32,080 nucleotides of DNA from Actinomycetes bacterium (GTDB lineage Bacteria; Actinomycetota; Acidimicrobiia; Acidimicrobiales; Palsa-688), in assembly GCA_021808665.1 (NCBI GenBank), contig JAKBBA010000005.1:1-32080 (forward strand), read 5' to 3'. Below the pieces are notes generated by a model. It had not been told where the DNA came from. It saw only the letters and a list, made by a program, of their open reading frames with translations, and searched no databases. Shown here piece by piece: positions 13,706 to 21,181 of the stretch (the first letter of the stretch is position 1; each line of letters opens with the position of its first letter). The translations under genes were made by a program, and so were the position numbers.

Positions 13706-13783
13706 GCGAGACCGCCAGCGGCGGAGGAGTAGCGAGACCGCCAGCGGCGGAGGAGTAGCGAGACCGCCGGCGGCGAAGGAGTA
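13706..13783 (+). repeat. Three tandem copies of a 26-bp unit
   Basis: Units at 13706-13731, 13732-13757 and 13758-13783 share GCGAGACCGCCAGCGGCGGA and end GGAGTA. The first two are identical; the third has two changes. They fill the gap between the divergent hydrolase and FKBP genes, and the last unit runs into the -10 box of the FKBP gene. Confidence 0.9.
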
Positions 13784-13787
13784 GTTT
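13782..13787 (+). promoter_or_regulatory. -10 box of the FKBP gene, leaderless layout
   Basis: TAGTTT is followed by 6 nt (GTCAAG) and the GTG start at 13794. No Shine-Dalgarno is present. The tandem repeat array ends inside this box, so copy number changes would alter the upstream promoter sequence. Confidence 0.45.
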
Positions 13788-13793
13788 GTCAAG

Positions 13794-14162
13794 GTGACGA
13801 AACCGCATGTTGATATCCCACTAGCCGATCCGCCCGCCGACTTGCAGATAGAAGACCTCGTGGTCGGGGAGGGGGCCGAAGCGATCGCAGGCAGCGACGT
13901 GTCGGTCCACTACGTGGGTGTTGCCTGGTCGACGGGAGCCCAGTTCGACGCTTCGTGGGACCGGGATGAGACCTTCGGGTTCCGCCTCGGAGCAGGCCAG
14001 GTGATCCAAGGGTGGGATCAGGGTGTCGTAGGTATGAAGGTCGGCGGTCGGAGACGGCTGACGATCCCTGCCCACTTGGGCTACGGCCGGCACGGAGCCG
14101 GCGGCGTGATCAAGGGGGGAGAGACACTCGTGTTCGTAGTCGACCTCGTCGGTGCTCGCTGA
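13794..14162 (+). CDS. FKBP-type peptidyl-prolyl isomerase
   Basis: The 122-residue protein is a single FKBP domain of the short cytosolic kind that helps protein folding by turning proline peptide bonds. The core is complete: VSVHYVGVAWSTGAQFDASW, then FGFRLGAGQVIQGWDQGVVG, MKVGGRRRLTIPAHLGYG, and the closing strand GGETLVFVVDLVG. Aromatic pocket residues (Y in HYVG, F in FDAS, W in GWDQG, Y in GYG) are in place. No signal peptide is seen. It stands one base before the most likely start of the DEAD-box helicase gene, so they form an operon. The start is GTG 13794, matched to the leaderless -10 box. Confidence 0.92.
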   Translation: MTKPHVDIPLADPPADLQIEDLVVGEGAEAIAGSDVSVHYVGVAWSTGAQFDASWDRDETFGFRLGAGQVIQGWDQGVVGMKVGGRRRLTIPAHLGYGRHGAGGVIKGGETLVFVVDLVGAR

Positions 14163-14163
14163 G

Positions 14164-15900
14164 ATGTCGGATCAGCCGGGCATCTCCATAGTGCAGCCTG
14201 ACGACCCCGGCAGCGGCGAGGGAGATGAGCAACAGCCGGCGGCTGGCTTCGCCGGCCTCGAACTGCGTCCGGAACTGACAGCAGCCCTCGCGGAGCTGGG
14301 CTACGAAGAGCCGACGCCGATCCAGCTAGCGGCGATCCCAGTCCTTCTTGACGGCCGAGACCTTCTCGGCCAGGCGGCTACAGGCACCGGCAAGACGGCC
14401 GCTTTCGCCCTTCCGATACTCGAGCGGCTCGGCACCGGCAAGCGTCGCAGGGAGCCGATGGCGCTCGTATTGGTGCCGACACGCGAACTGGCGATACAGG
14501 TGTCTCAGGCCGTCCACCGCTACGGTAGGCGGCTAGGGGTGAAAGTCCTGCCGATCTACGGCGGGCAGCCGATCGGCCGTCAACTCCGGGATCTCGACGC
14601 TGGAGTCGACGTCGTGGTCGCCACTCCCGGCCGGGCTGTCGACCACATCAACCGCGGCACCCTGCGGCTCGGCTCGGTAGAAGTTGTCGTACTGGACGAA
14701 GCAGACGAGATGCTCGACATGGGCTTCGCCGAGGACCTCGAAGCGGTCTTCTCCCAGACGCCCGCCGAGAGCCGCCAGACGGTGCTCTTCTCCGCGACGA
14801 TGCCCCAACGAATTGACGCGATAGCACGGCGGCATCTGAGGGACCCTGCGAGGATCCGCATTGCCGACGACACCTCCCAGGGAGCCGAAGGCGAGAGGGT
14901 GCGCCACAGCGCTTACCTGGTGCAGCGGGCCCACAAAGCGGCAGCTCTCGGCAGGATCCTCGACGCTGAGTCGCCTACGGCCGCTCTGGTGTTCTGCCGG
15001 ACCAGGGAGATCGTCGACAATCTCACCGAGACGTTGGCGGGCAGAGGATACCGGGCAGAGGCGCTGCACGGAGGGATGAGCCAGGAACAACGCGACCGGG
15101 TCATGGGCCGTCTGCGTTCCTCCACGGCGGACCTGATCGTCGCTACTGACGTCGCAGCGCGCGGACTAGACATCGAGCAGTTGACCCACGTCGTGAACTT
15201 CGACGTTCCGTCCTCGGTGGAATCCTACGTCCATCGCATGGGCCGAGTGGGCCGTGCCGGGCGTGAGGGCGTGGCGATAACTCTCGCAGAGCCGCGCGAG
15301 CACCGCATGCTAAAGCTGATCGAGAAGGCGACAAAGCGCCGAATCAGCATAGAGAAGGTACCCACGGTCGCCGACCTGCGGGCCCGCCGCTTGGACATGA
15401 CTCTGGCGGCTATAAGAGAGGCGATCCTCGGCGAGGACCTCGACCACTTCCGGGTGGTCGTGGAGTCTCTGTCCGACGAGTTCGATCTGGTAGAGGTTGC
15501 GCTCGGTGCTGTCAAGCTCGCCCACTCGGCGACCGCCGGATCCGGCGAGGACGACCAAGACATACCGGAGGTGCGCCTACCTTCAGGGGGTCAACCGACT
15601 GGCGGAGGCAAGCGAGAGTTCACTAAGAGCAGGTCTGAGCGTCCGCGGAGCGCGCCGTCGGGCAGCGCGACCCGCCTTTACGTCGGGGTCGGCCGCGACG
15701 CGGGCATAAGGCCCCAGGACCTGGTGGGAGCGATAGCCGGTGAGACAAGCTTGAGCGGCCGCGACGTGGGGGCTATCGAGATATCAGCGCGGTTCTCGCT
15801 AGTGGAGGTTCCCGACTCGGCTGCCGACGAGGTGATCGAAGCCCTCCGGGGCACCAAGATCCGCGGGCAGCGCGCCACCGTGAGAAGGGAGCGTTTCTAG
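14164..15900 (+). CDS. deaD: DEAD-box RNA helicase, DeaD/CsdA type
   Basis: All helicase motifs are visible: a Q motif with TPIQ, Walker A ATGTGKT (residues 72-78), PTRELA, TPGR, DEAD (VVLDEADEMLDMGF), SAT, the late TDVAARGLD and HRMGRVGRAG. The last 75 residues (TRLYVGVGRDAGIRPQDLVG to the end) form a DbpA/CsdA-type RNA-binding domain after a flexible linker. This layout fits helicases that unwind structured RNA in ribosome assembly or cold adaptation. I take ATG 14164 as the start, one base after the FKBP stop; a GTG at 14152 overlapping that gene would add four residues. Its stop overlaps the stop of the nitrobindin-like gene on the other strand (CTAG at 15897-15900). Confidence 0.93.
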   Translation: MSDQPGISIVQPDDPGSGEGDEQQPAAGFAGLELRPELTAALAELGYEEPTPIQLAAIPVLLDGRDLLGQAATGTGKTAAFALPILERLGTGKRRREPMALVLVPTRELAIQVSQAVHRYGRRLGVKVLPIYGGQPIGRQLRDLDAGVDVVVATPGRAVDHINRGTLRLGSVEVVVLDEADEMLDMGFAEDLEAVFSQTPAESRQTVLFSATMPQRIDAIARRHLRDPARIRIADDTSQGAEGERVRHSAYLVQRAHKAAALGRILDAESPTAALVFCRTREIVDNLTETLAGRGYRAEALHGGMSQEQRDRVMGRLRSSTADLIVATDVAARGLDIEQLTHVVNFDVPSSVESYVHRMGRVGRAGREGVAITLAEPREHRMLKLIEKATKRRISIEKVPTVADLRARRLDMTLAAIREAILGEDLDHFRVVVESLSDEFDLVEVALGAVKLAHSATAGSGEDDQDIPEVRLPSGGQPTGGGKREFTKSRSERPRSAPSGSATRLYVGVGRDAGIRPQDLVGAIAGETSLSGRDVGAIEISARFSLVEVPDSAADEVIEALRGTKIRGQRATVRRERF

Positions 15901-16403
15901 GCGTTAGCTGTCGTCTGCCAGCTCTGGCGGAGTTGTGACGCTAGATGGTGCGTTAGCGGAACGCCGACTGCTGCCATCGCAAGCGTCGTGCTCAAGATGC
16001 CGTCTTCGAGCCTCAGCGTTCGATTGACTGCGTCCACCGCTTTGGCCGTAGACGAAAAGGCAACGCTGGAGGAGGCCACCTTCACTTCGACGACGTCGCC
16101 GTTGTGAACTACGACGCCCTCGTCTACCTCCACGACGCCGGTGGGCTGGGCGATCACCATCTCGACCCTGCCGTCGCCCAACGAACGCAGGTACCCGGCT
16201 TCGGCGTGCAAGGGTCGGCCGTCGCGGGCGTCGGTCGTCCTCTGGTTGTAGACTAGGAACGCCTTGCCTGTGGAGGCGAAAGAGATCGTCTCCTCGTAGT
16301 CGAAATCCTCCGTAGTCGGGTAGCTGCCGTGCCCACGTCCGGACCATTCGCCGATCAGCGCGCCGAGAGCTCCCAAAGTGGGTGTCGAGGCGGGTTCGTT
16401 CAC
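15897..16403 (-). CDS. Nitrobindin-like heme-binding protein
   Basis: The 168-residue protein belongs to the nitrobindin (THAP4-like, FABP-related) family of ten-stranded beta barrels that bind ferric heme and deal with nitric oxide or peroxynitrite. The marker GEWSGRGHGSYPT is at residues 18-30, followed by FDYEETISFASTGKAFLVYN, AEAGYLR and VEMVIAQPTGVVEVDEG. The end, PLTHHLASQLRQ, carries the histidines expected near the heme. It is cytosolic, with no signal peptide. The 3' end overlaps that of the helicase gene by three bases. The FTR1 iron permease gene lies just upstream on the same strand (33 bp), so the two may share an iron-controlled transcript. Confidence 0.85.
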   Translation of the reverse strand: MNEPASTPTLGALGALIGEWSGRGHGSYPTTEDFDYEETISFASTGKAFLVYNQRTTDARDGRPLHAEAGYLRSLGDGRVEMVIAQPTGVVEVDEGVVVHNGDVVEVKVASSSVAFSSTAKAVDAVNRTLRLEDGILSTTLAMAAVGVPLTHHLASQLRQSWQTTANA

Positions 16404-16436
16404 GGAAGCGACCCTAGTCTCTCAGGTTAGGACAGG

Positions 16437-17318
16437 TCAGCGAGGTGGGGTACCAGGCTGCAATCCGGTGAGCGGCGTCGCTCGCGCAGGGGCCGCACGA
16501 CCCGCCGAGCGCCTTGTTGGCGTCCTGCGGCGCAGGTAGAAGCTTATGGCCGTCGCCAGGTAGACGAGGTAGACGACGAGTTGCAGCACCGTCGGGCGGT
16601 CGGCGTAACCGAAAAACGTGTGGAATATGTCGCCGAGCGTGCTGCTCTCGGCGAGAGCCCCGGACGTGTTCCACAGTGGGTGGGTGAGCACAGGTAGCCA
16701 GCCGAGCTGCTGTAGGTTCTCGACTGCATCCACCAAGATGCCTGCTGCGAACACCATGAGCAGGGCGCCGATCACCGTGAAGAAAAGCCCGAGGTTCAGT
16801 TTGCGTCCCATCCGGTAGACGCTCCAAGACACCGCCATCGAGGCTGCCAGGCCGGCTACCCCACCTGCTATAACCCCGCGTCCCGACGACGCGAAGACGA
16901 TCGCCAAGGTGAAGACCATCGTCTCCAGGCCTTCCCTGCCGACCGCCTGGAAGCTGAGCAGTCCCAGACCCCACCTGGCTCTGCCGTCCAGGGCAGCTTC
17001 AGTCTTGGCTCGGAGCGTCTTGGCGAGGGTCCGTGAATGACTCCTCATCCAGAACGTCATGTAGGTGAGGACGACAGCGGCTAGCAGGAACGTAAAAGTC
17101 TCGAAGATCGTTTGTGTCCGTGAACCAGCGTAGGTCTTCAGGGTCGCGTAAGCGGCTATCCCGCCGCCGAGCACCAAGATCATCGCAGCAGCGACTCCGG
17201 CGAAAACATCGCGGAAGTGGCGTCGTTGTCCGATCTGGGCCAGGTAGGACAGGAGGATGGCCACGATCATCCCTCCCTCGATACCCTCTCTCAAGAAGAT
17301 GACGAACGTGGCGACCAC
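16437..17318 (-). CDS. efeU: FTR1-family high-affinity iron permease (EfeU-like)
   Basis: The 293-residue membrane protein has the two iron-binding motifs of the FTR1/EfeU family, REGIE at residues 10-14 and REGLE at 128-132, each inside a membrane helix. About seven hydrophobic helices follow the family pattern, the first beginning at the N terminus (ATFVIFLREGIEGGMIVAIL). It imports iron across the cytoplasmic membrane. The C-terminal tail after residue 265 is basic and probably cytosolic. No EfeO or EfeB partner is visible in the window. The GTG start lies 6 nt after a -10 box, and the iron box covers that -10, so expression should be switched off when iron is plentiful. Confidence 0.92.
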   Translation of the reverse strand: MVATFVIFLREGIEGGMIVAILLSYLAQIGQRRHFRDVFAGVAAAMILVLGGGIAAYATLKTYAGSRTQTIFETFTFLLAAVVLTYMTFWMRSHSRTLAKTLRAKTEAALDGRARWGLGLLSFQAVGREGLETMVFTLAIVFASSGRGVIAGGVAGLAASMAVSWSVYRMGRKLNLGLFFTVIGALLMVFAAGILVDAVENLQQLGWLPVLTHPLWNTSGALAESSTLGDIFHTFFGYADRPTVLQLVVYLVYLATAISFYLRRRTPTRRSAGRAAPARATPLTGLQPGTPPR

Positions 17319-17322
17319 AGGG

Positions 17323-17341
17323 TTAGGTTACCCTAACCCTA
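17323..17341 (-). promoter_or_regulatory. IdeR/DtxR-type iron box over the permease promoter
   Basis: The bases TTAGGTTACCCTAACCCTA fit the IdeR consensus TTAGGTTAGGCTAACCTAA except in the centre (GG to CC) and by one extra C near the end. On the - strand the box contains TAACCT (17330-17325), 6 nt before the GTG at 17318. A repressor bound here would block RNA polymerase directly. Confidence 0.75.
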
Positions 17342-17464
17342 AAGTGTAGGCAAGGCTGACGAAGCGCAGCTGGCCGATCTTGGGCGCAGGGAGCTAGGAT
17401 CCGGATTGGTAGTCGACGAGAGCCACGCCTTTACAGGCCGGCAGGGTGGGAGGTTTTGAAGCAT

Positions 17465-18592
17465 ATGCGTACCCGCGTCAGTGAGATGCTCGGTGTAGAG
17501 TTCCCGATCCTGGCTTTCAGCCACTGCCGCGACGTCGTCGCTGCTGTCACCAACGCCGGGGGGTTCGGGGTTCTCGGCGCGGTGGCGCACACCCCGAGGA
17601 GCCTCGAAACCGACCTGGCCTGGATCGACGACCAGGTCAAAGGAAAGCCGTACGGTGTCGACCTTCTCCTGCCGTCGAAGTACGACCCGAACGCGCCTGG
17701 CCAAGCCCTCGACAGGGAGGCGGTCCGTGCGTTGCTCCCAGCCGAGGCGCAACGCTTCGTCGACGAGATCCTCGCTCGCTACGAAGTCCCGCCGCTGGCC
17801 TCGGGGGCAGACGAAGCAGTAGGGCGCATGAGCGTGACCCCCGAAGGTGTCACCAGCCTCCTCGACGTGGCCTTCTCCCATCCCATCAGGCTGTTCGCCA
17901 GCGCCCTGGGCGCTCCTGGCCAGGACATCATCGAGCGGGCGCATTCCCACGGAGCGGTTGTGGCCGCACTGGCAGGCAAAGCCGAGCACGCTCTCCGCCA
18001 CAACGCCCAAGGCGTCGACCTGATCGTGGCGCAGGGGACCGAAGCCGGCGGCCACACAGGGACGATATCGACAATGGTGCTAGTCCCCGAAGTAGTCGAC
18101 GCCGTCGCGCCCACCCCGGTCCTCGCAGCTGGTGGCATAGCTAGCGGACGGCAAATGGCAGCGGCGATGGCCCTCGGAGCCGAGGGGGTGTGGTGTGGGT
18201 CGGTGTGGTTGACCACCGCCGAAGCCGAGACAGACCCATCCGTGAAGAAGAAGTTTCTCGCGGCTTCTTCGAGCGACACCGTCCGGTCGCGTTCGATCAC
18301 CGGCAAGCCGGCACGAATGCTCAAAAGCGCCTGGACGGACGAGTGGGAAAGCCCGCAAGCTCCCTCGGCGTTGCCGATGCCGCTGCAGACGCTGCTCGTC
18401 ACGCCCTCCCAGCAGCGGATCAACCGCAACGCGACGCTTGAGGGAAGCGGGGCTCACAAGCTCGCCACCTACTTCGTCGGCCAGGTCGTCGGGTCGATGA
18501 ACACGGTCAAGCCCGCCCGTCAGGTCGTGCTGGAGATGGTCGAGGAGTACACCGACGTGGTGGCACGTTTCGCCGAGCAGGTCCACGCCTAG
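17465..18592 (+). CDS. Nitronate monooxygenase-like flavoprotein
   Basis: The product (375 residues from ATG 17465) has the FMN-binding TIM-barrel of the nitronate monooxygenase (2-nitropropane dioxygenase) family. It shows AVTNAGGFGVLGAVAHTP near the start, VAQGTEAGGHTG with H197 at the expected catalytic place, AAGGIASGRQMAAAMALGAE for the FMN phosphate, and VWCGSVWLTT. The N-terminal LAFSHCRDVV replaces the usual 'PI.qapM' type and marks a distinct branch, so the true substrate may differ. GGGAGG at 17448-17453 suits ATG 17465 (11 nt) better than TTG 17456 (2 nt). It is divergent from the iron permease. Confidence 0.82.
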   Translation: MRTRVSEMLGVEFPILAFSHCRDVVAAVTNAGGFGVLGAVAHTPRSLETDLAWIDDQVKGKPYGVDLLLPSKYDPNAPGQALDREAVRALLPAEAQRFVDEILARYEVPPLASGADEAVGRMSVTPEGVTSLLDVAFSHPIRLFASALGAPGQDIIERAHSHGAVVAALAGKAEHALRHNAQGVDLIVAQGTEAGGHTGTISTMVLVPEVVDAVAPTPVLAAGGIASGRQMAAAMALGAEGVWCGSVWLTTAEAETDPSVKKKFLAASSSDTVRSRSITGKPARMLKSAWTDEWESPQAPSALPMPLQTLLVTPSQQRINRNATLEGSGAHKLATYFVGQVVGSMNTVKPARQVVLEMVEEYTDVVARFAEQVHA

Positions 18593-18655
18593 ACGACAGG
18601 CGCGAACCTAGCTAAAACGCAAAGGCGCCCGAGGCGGCAGCTCGGCTAAACGGAA

Positions 18656-18671
18656 ATACCCCAGGGGGTAT
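18656..18671 (+). promoter_or_regulatory. CsoR-family-type palindrome before the DUF302 gene
   Basis: ATACCCC-AG-GGGGTAT is a perfect 7-bp inverted repeat around a 2-bp centre. It has the G-tract framed by TA ends typical of operators for CsoR, RcnR and CstR repressors (copper, nickel/cobalt, or reactive sulfur). It lies 53 bp before the DUF302 start. No csoR-like gene is visible in the window. Confidence 0.6.
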
Positions 18672-18723
18672 AGGTGTTGAAACGTGTGCGAAGCTTCGAC
18701 ACTTAGACCAAGACAGGAGCCCC

Positions 18724-19098
18724 ATGAACACCTTCGAGACTACCCTTGAGCGCCCCTTGGAGCAGGTGGAGCCAGATGTCAGAGCTGCCCTGGCGGCGGA
18801 AGGCTTTGGTGTGCTCACCGAGATAGACATCGCCGCGACTCTCAAGGCGAAGCTCGGCGTCGAAAGGCCTCCCCTTCGAATCCTCGGGGCTTGCAACCCG
18901 ACCCTCGTAAACGAGGCCTTAAAGGTAAACCCCTCTGTCAGTCTCTTCCTGCCTTGCAACGTCGTCTTGGAGGCGACTCCCACGGGCACGAGAGTTTCAG
19001 TGGTCGACCCGGCCGAGCTGCTGAGTGGTCCAGAACTGGCCGAGCTGGCTGCAGACGCGACAGCCAGACTGCAGAAGGTGATCAGAACGATCTCCTGA
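18724..19098 (+). CDS. DUF302 domain protein
   Basis: This 124-residue protein consists of one DUF302 domain: VRAALAAEGFGVLTEIDIAA, TLKAKLGVERPPLRILGACN, then the strand-rich NPSVSLFLPCNVVLEATPTG, TRVSVVDP. The cysteines in 'GACNP' and 'LPCNVV' are the conserved ones of the family. Function is not established; DUF302 genes are often found near sulfur, heavy-metal and CsoR-type regulator genes. AGGAG at 18715-18719 sets the ATG at 18724. The CsoR-type palindrome upstream suggests control by copper, nickel or reactive sulfur. It stands as a single gene before the divergently controlled catabolic cluster. Confidence 0.88.
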   Translation: MNTFETTLERPLEQVEPDVRAALAAEGFGVLTEIDIAATLKAKLGVERPPLRILGACNPTLVNEALKVNPSVSLFLPCNVVLEATPTGTRVSVVDPAELLSGPELAELAADATARLQKVIRTIS

Positions 19099-19103
19099 AC
19101 TAG

Positions 19104-19167
19104 ATCGTATACAAAAATCCCCCGTAACCCTTGTGGGGTGGCCTCGACGGCTCTATTGTGTATACGC
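19104..19167 (+). promoter_or_regulatory. Two GntR/FCD-type operator sites at the cluster promoter
   Basis: TCGTATACAA (19105-19114) and TTGTGTATACGC (19156-19167) both hold GTATAC in a setting typical for FCD-type GntR operators (TTGTATACAA-like). The second overlaps a possible -10 (TATTGT, 19154-19159) and ends just before the ATG at 19169. Their 53-bp centre-to-centre spacing is near five helical turns, suitable for looping and self-repression. Confidence 0.55.
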
Positions 19168-19168
19168 G

Positions 19169-19852
19169 ATGGTCCTGGGGGTGGTTGCGCTCGAAAACGG
19201 TGACGGCGTCGCCAAGAGCGCGGCCGAGCGTGCCTACGATTCAGCGAGGACGGCGATAGCCTCGGGGCGCTACCCGAGTGGTTCGGCCCTACGCGAGGAA
19301 GATCTGGCCGAGGCTGCCGGTGTCAGCCGCACCCCGGTGCGCGAAGCGCTGCGCAGACTGGCCGCCGAGGGACTCGTCGAGCTCACTTCCCGCAGGGGAG
19401 CGCGGGTAGCCAAATGGAACGCAGAGGATGTGGAGGAGATATTCGCGTTGAGAGCCGACCTTGAGGGCCACGCCGCCCGGCTAGCAGCCAAGTGCGCTAC
19501 CGAGGCTGAGTGCGACCGCCTTCGAACACTCTGCGGCGACATGGAGAGGGCCCTGGACGATCGACCGGCGGACTGGCTGGACCGTGTCAATCGGGCGAAC
19601 TCCGGCTTTCACCGTGGTGTGCTGGACGCCAGCACAAACATGAGGCTTGTGTCCATGGTCGGGTTGGTCACCGAGCGGACGTTGGTTGAGAGGACCTTTC
19701 ACCTCTACGACACAGCCGAGTTGTACCGCAGCGTCCGTCACCACCGTGAAGTCACAGACGCGATCGCGGCCCGAGACTCCGACTGGGCGGAAGCGGCTAT
19801 GAGAGTGCACATCTACGCCGGCCGTGACGCGGCTCGCAAAGGCCTTCGATGA
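19169..19852 (+). CDS. GntR-family regulator with FCD ligand domain
   Basis: The protein (227 residues from ATG 19169) has a winged helix-turn-helix at residues 22-82 (LREEDLAEAAGVSRTPVREA, LRRLAAEGLVELTSRRGARV) and an FCD ligand-binding domain after it, with the metal-type residues D97 in RADLEGHAA, H in GFHRGVLD and H in RHHREVTDAI. FCD regulators bind acids from the pathway they control and usually repress their own operon. I prefer ATG 19169 to the upstream ATG at 19133, because the two likely operators lie between them. The stop overlaps the next gene by 4 nt (ATGA), so it leads the catabolic operon. Confidence 0.88.
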   Translation: MVLGVVALENGDGVAKSAAERAYDSARTAIASGRYPSGSALREEDLAEAAGVSRTPVREALRRLAAEGLVELTSRRGARVAKWNAEDVEEIFALRADLEGHAARLAAKCATEAECDRLRTLCGDMERALDDRPADWLDRVNRANSGFHRGVLDASTNMRLVSMVGLVTERTLVERTFHLYDTAELYRSVRHHREVTDAIAARDSDWAEAAMRVHIYAGRDAARKGLR

Positions 19853-21096
19853 GCACGGGCGAAGCCTCGCCGGCGCCAGACGGCTTTCCGGCGTCACAAG
19901 CGGCCGTTGCTCCTCTCGAAGGTATACGGGTGGTCGAGTGCGGCACTTTGATAGCGGGACCGTTCTGCGGTCAGCTACTAGGCGACTTCGGCGCCGAGGT
20001 CGTCAAGGTCGAAGATCCAGGTGTCGGAGACCCGATGCGCGAGTGGGGTCAGGTCAAGTCGCAGGGTCTGTCGCTTCACTGGCCGATAATCGCCCGGAAC
20101 AAGAAGTCGGTGACTGTCGACTTGCGTCGCAGGGAGGGGCAGGTCCTCTTGCGACGGCTCGTTGAGAAGGCGGACGTCTTGGTGGAGAACTTCCGCCCCG
20201 GCACACTGGAGAAGTGGGGCTTGGGCCCAGAAGAGCTCATCGCGGTCAACCCGCGGCTCGTCATCACCAGGGTCAGCGGATACGGCCAGAGCGGCCCGTA
20301 CTCTCCTCGTGCGGGTTTCGGCTCCATAGGCGAGGCGATGGGCGGTCTGCGTTACCTGTCCGGCGAGCCGGACAGGCCGCCCTCCCGGGTGGGTATCTCC
20401 CTCGGGGATTCTCTCGCTGCCACGTTTGCCGCTTTGGGCACCGTGCTGGCGCTCAGGGCGAGGGATAGGAGCGGCAAAGGACAGGTGGTGGACTCTGCCA
20501 TCTACGAGGCGGTCCTCGCTTTGATGGAGGCGGTGCTTCCGGAATGGGAGCTAGCCTCCTACCAACGCCAGCGGACCGGCTCGGTGCTGCCCGGTGCCGC
20601 TCCGTCGAACGTGTACCCGACGGCGGACGGCGACGAGGTGCTGATAGCCGCCAACCGCGACACGGTGTTCGTCCGTCTCGCGGATGTCATGGGGGACCCG
20701 GGCCTAGCCTCAGACGAGCGTTTCGCGACCAACGACGCCCGCAGCGCCAACCAAGAAGTGCTCGACTCGATCGTGGCGGCGTGGTCGCAGAAGATTCCTG
20801 CAGAAGAGCTCTTGCAACTCCTGCACGCCGCCGGAGTCCCCGCCGGGAGGGTCTACCAAGCCAAGGACATGTTCGCTGATCCTCACTTCGCGGCGCGAGA
20901 GGCCATCGTGCGGCTAGTGCATCCGATCCTCGGCGACTTCCCCGTGCAGAATGTGGCACCGAAACTGTCAGCAACGCCCGGGTCGGTGCGCTCTGTCGGC
21001 CCCGATCTCGGAGCCGACAACGACACGGTCTATCGGGAATGGCTCGGAATGAACGACGAGGAGATAGCCTCGTTGCGCGCAGATGGAGTGATCTGA
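19849..21096 (+). CDS. Family III CoA-transferase (CaiB/BaiF type)
   Basis: The 415-residue protein moves CoA from one acid to another. It shows the family opening LEGIRVVECGTLIAGPFCGQ, LLGDFGAEVVKVEDP, the NKKSVTVDLR and VENFRPGTLEKWGLG segments, and GISLGDSLAATFAALG, where D187 is the expected catalytic aspartate. In its operon it follows the GntR regulator with an ATGA overlap and stands before hyuA (85-bp gap with its own promoter elements). A natural role is to activate the acid that the HMG-CoA-lyase-like enzyme then splits. Donor and acceptor are not readable from sequence; formyl-, succinyl- or citramalyl-type transfer are all possible. Confidence 0.9.
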   Translation: MSTGEASPAPDGFPASQAAVAPLEGIRVVECGTLIAGPFCGQLLGDFGAEVVKVEDPGVGDPMREWGQVKSQGLSLHWPIIARNKKSVTVDLRRREGQVLLRRLVEKADVLVENFRPGTLEKWGLGPEELIAVNPRLVITRVSGYGQSGPYSPRAGFGSIGEAMGGLRYLSGEPDRPPSRVGISLGDSLAATFAALGTVLALRARDRSGKGQVVDSAIYEAVLALMEAVLPEWELASYQRQRTGSVLPGAAPSNVYPTADGDEVLIAANRDTVFVRLADVMGDPGLASDERFATNDARSANQEVLDSIVAAWSQKIPAEELLQLLHAAGVPAGRVYQAKDMFADPHFAAREAIVRLVHPILGDFPVQNVAPKLSATPGSVRSVGPDLGADNDTVYREWLGMNDEEIASLRADGVI

Positions 21097-21143
21097 CACG
21101 GCTATCACACTAGAGGCGAGCCCTAAGAACGGTGGGACACACC

Positions 21144-21159
21144 AAACGTCACGTTTAAT
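21144..21159 (+). promoter_or_regulatory. Palindrome and -10 box before hyuA
   Basis: AAACGT-C-ACGTTT (21144-21156) is a perfect inverted repeat. It overlaps a possible -10 box TTTAAT (21154-21159). Transcription would start just before the Shine-Dalgarno AAAGGAGAT (21167-21175), which serves the GTG at 21182. Confidence 0.45.
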
Positions 21160-21181
21160 GCGACGCAAAGGAGATGGTCGA

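Noticed and set aside
13706..13783. CRISPR array
   Set aside because: The three 26-bp units are directly adjacent with no spacers, and there are no cas genes.
14533..15090. 185-residue open frame on the - strand inside the helicase gene
   Set aside because: The + strand frame holds all DEAD-box motifs; the reverse frame has none.
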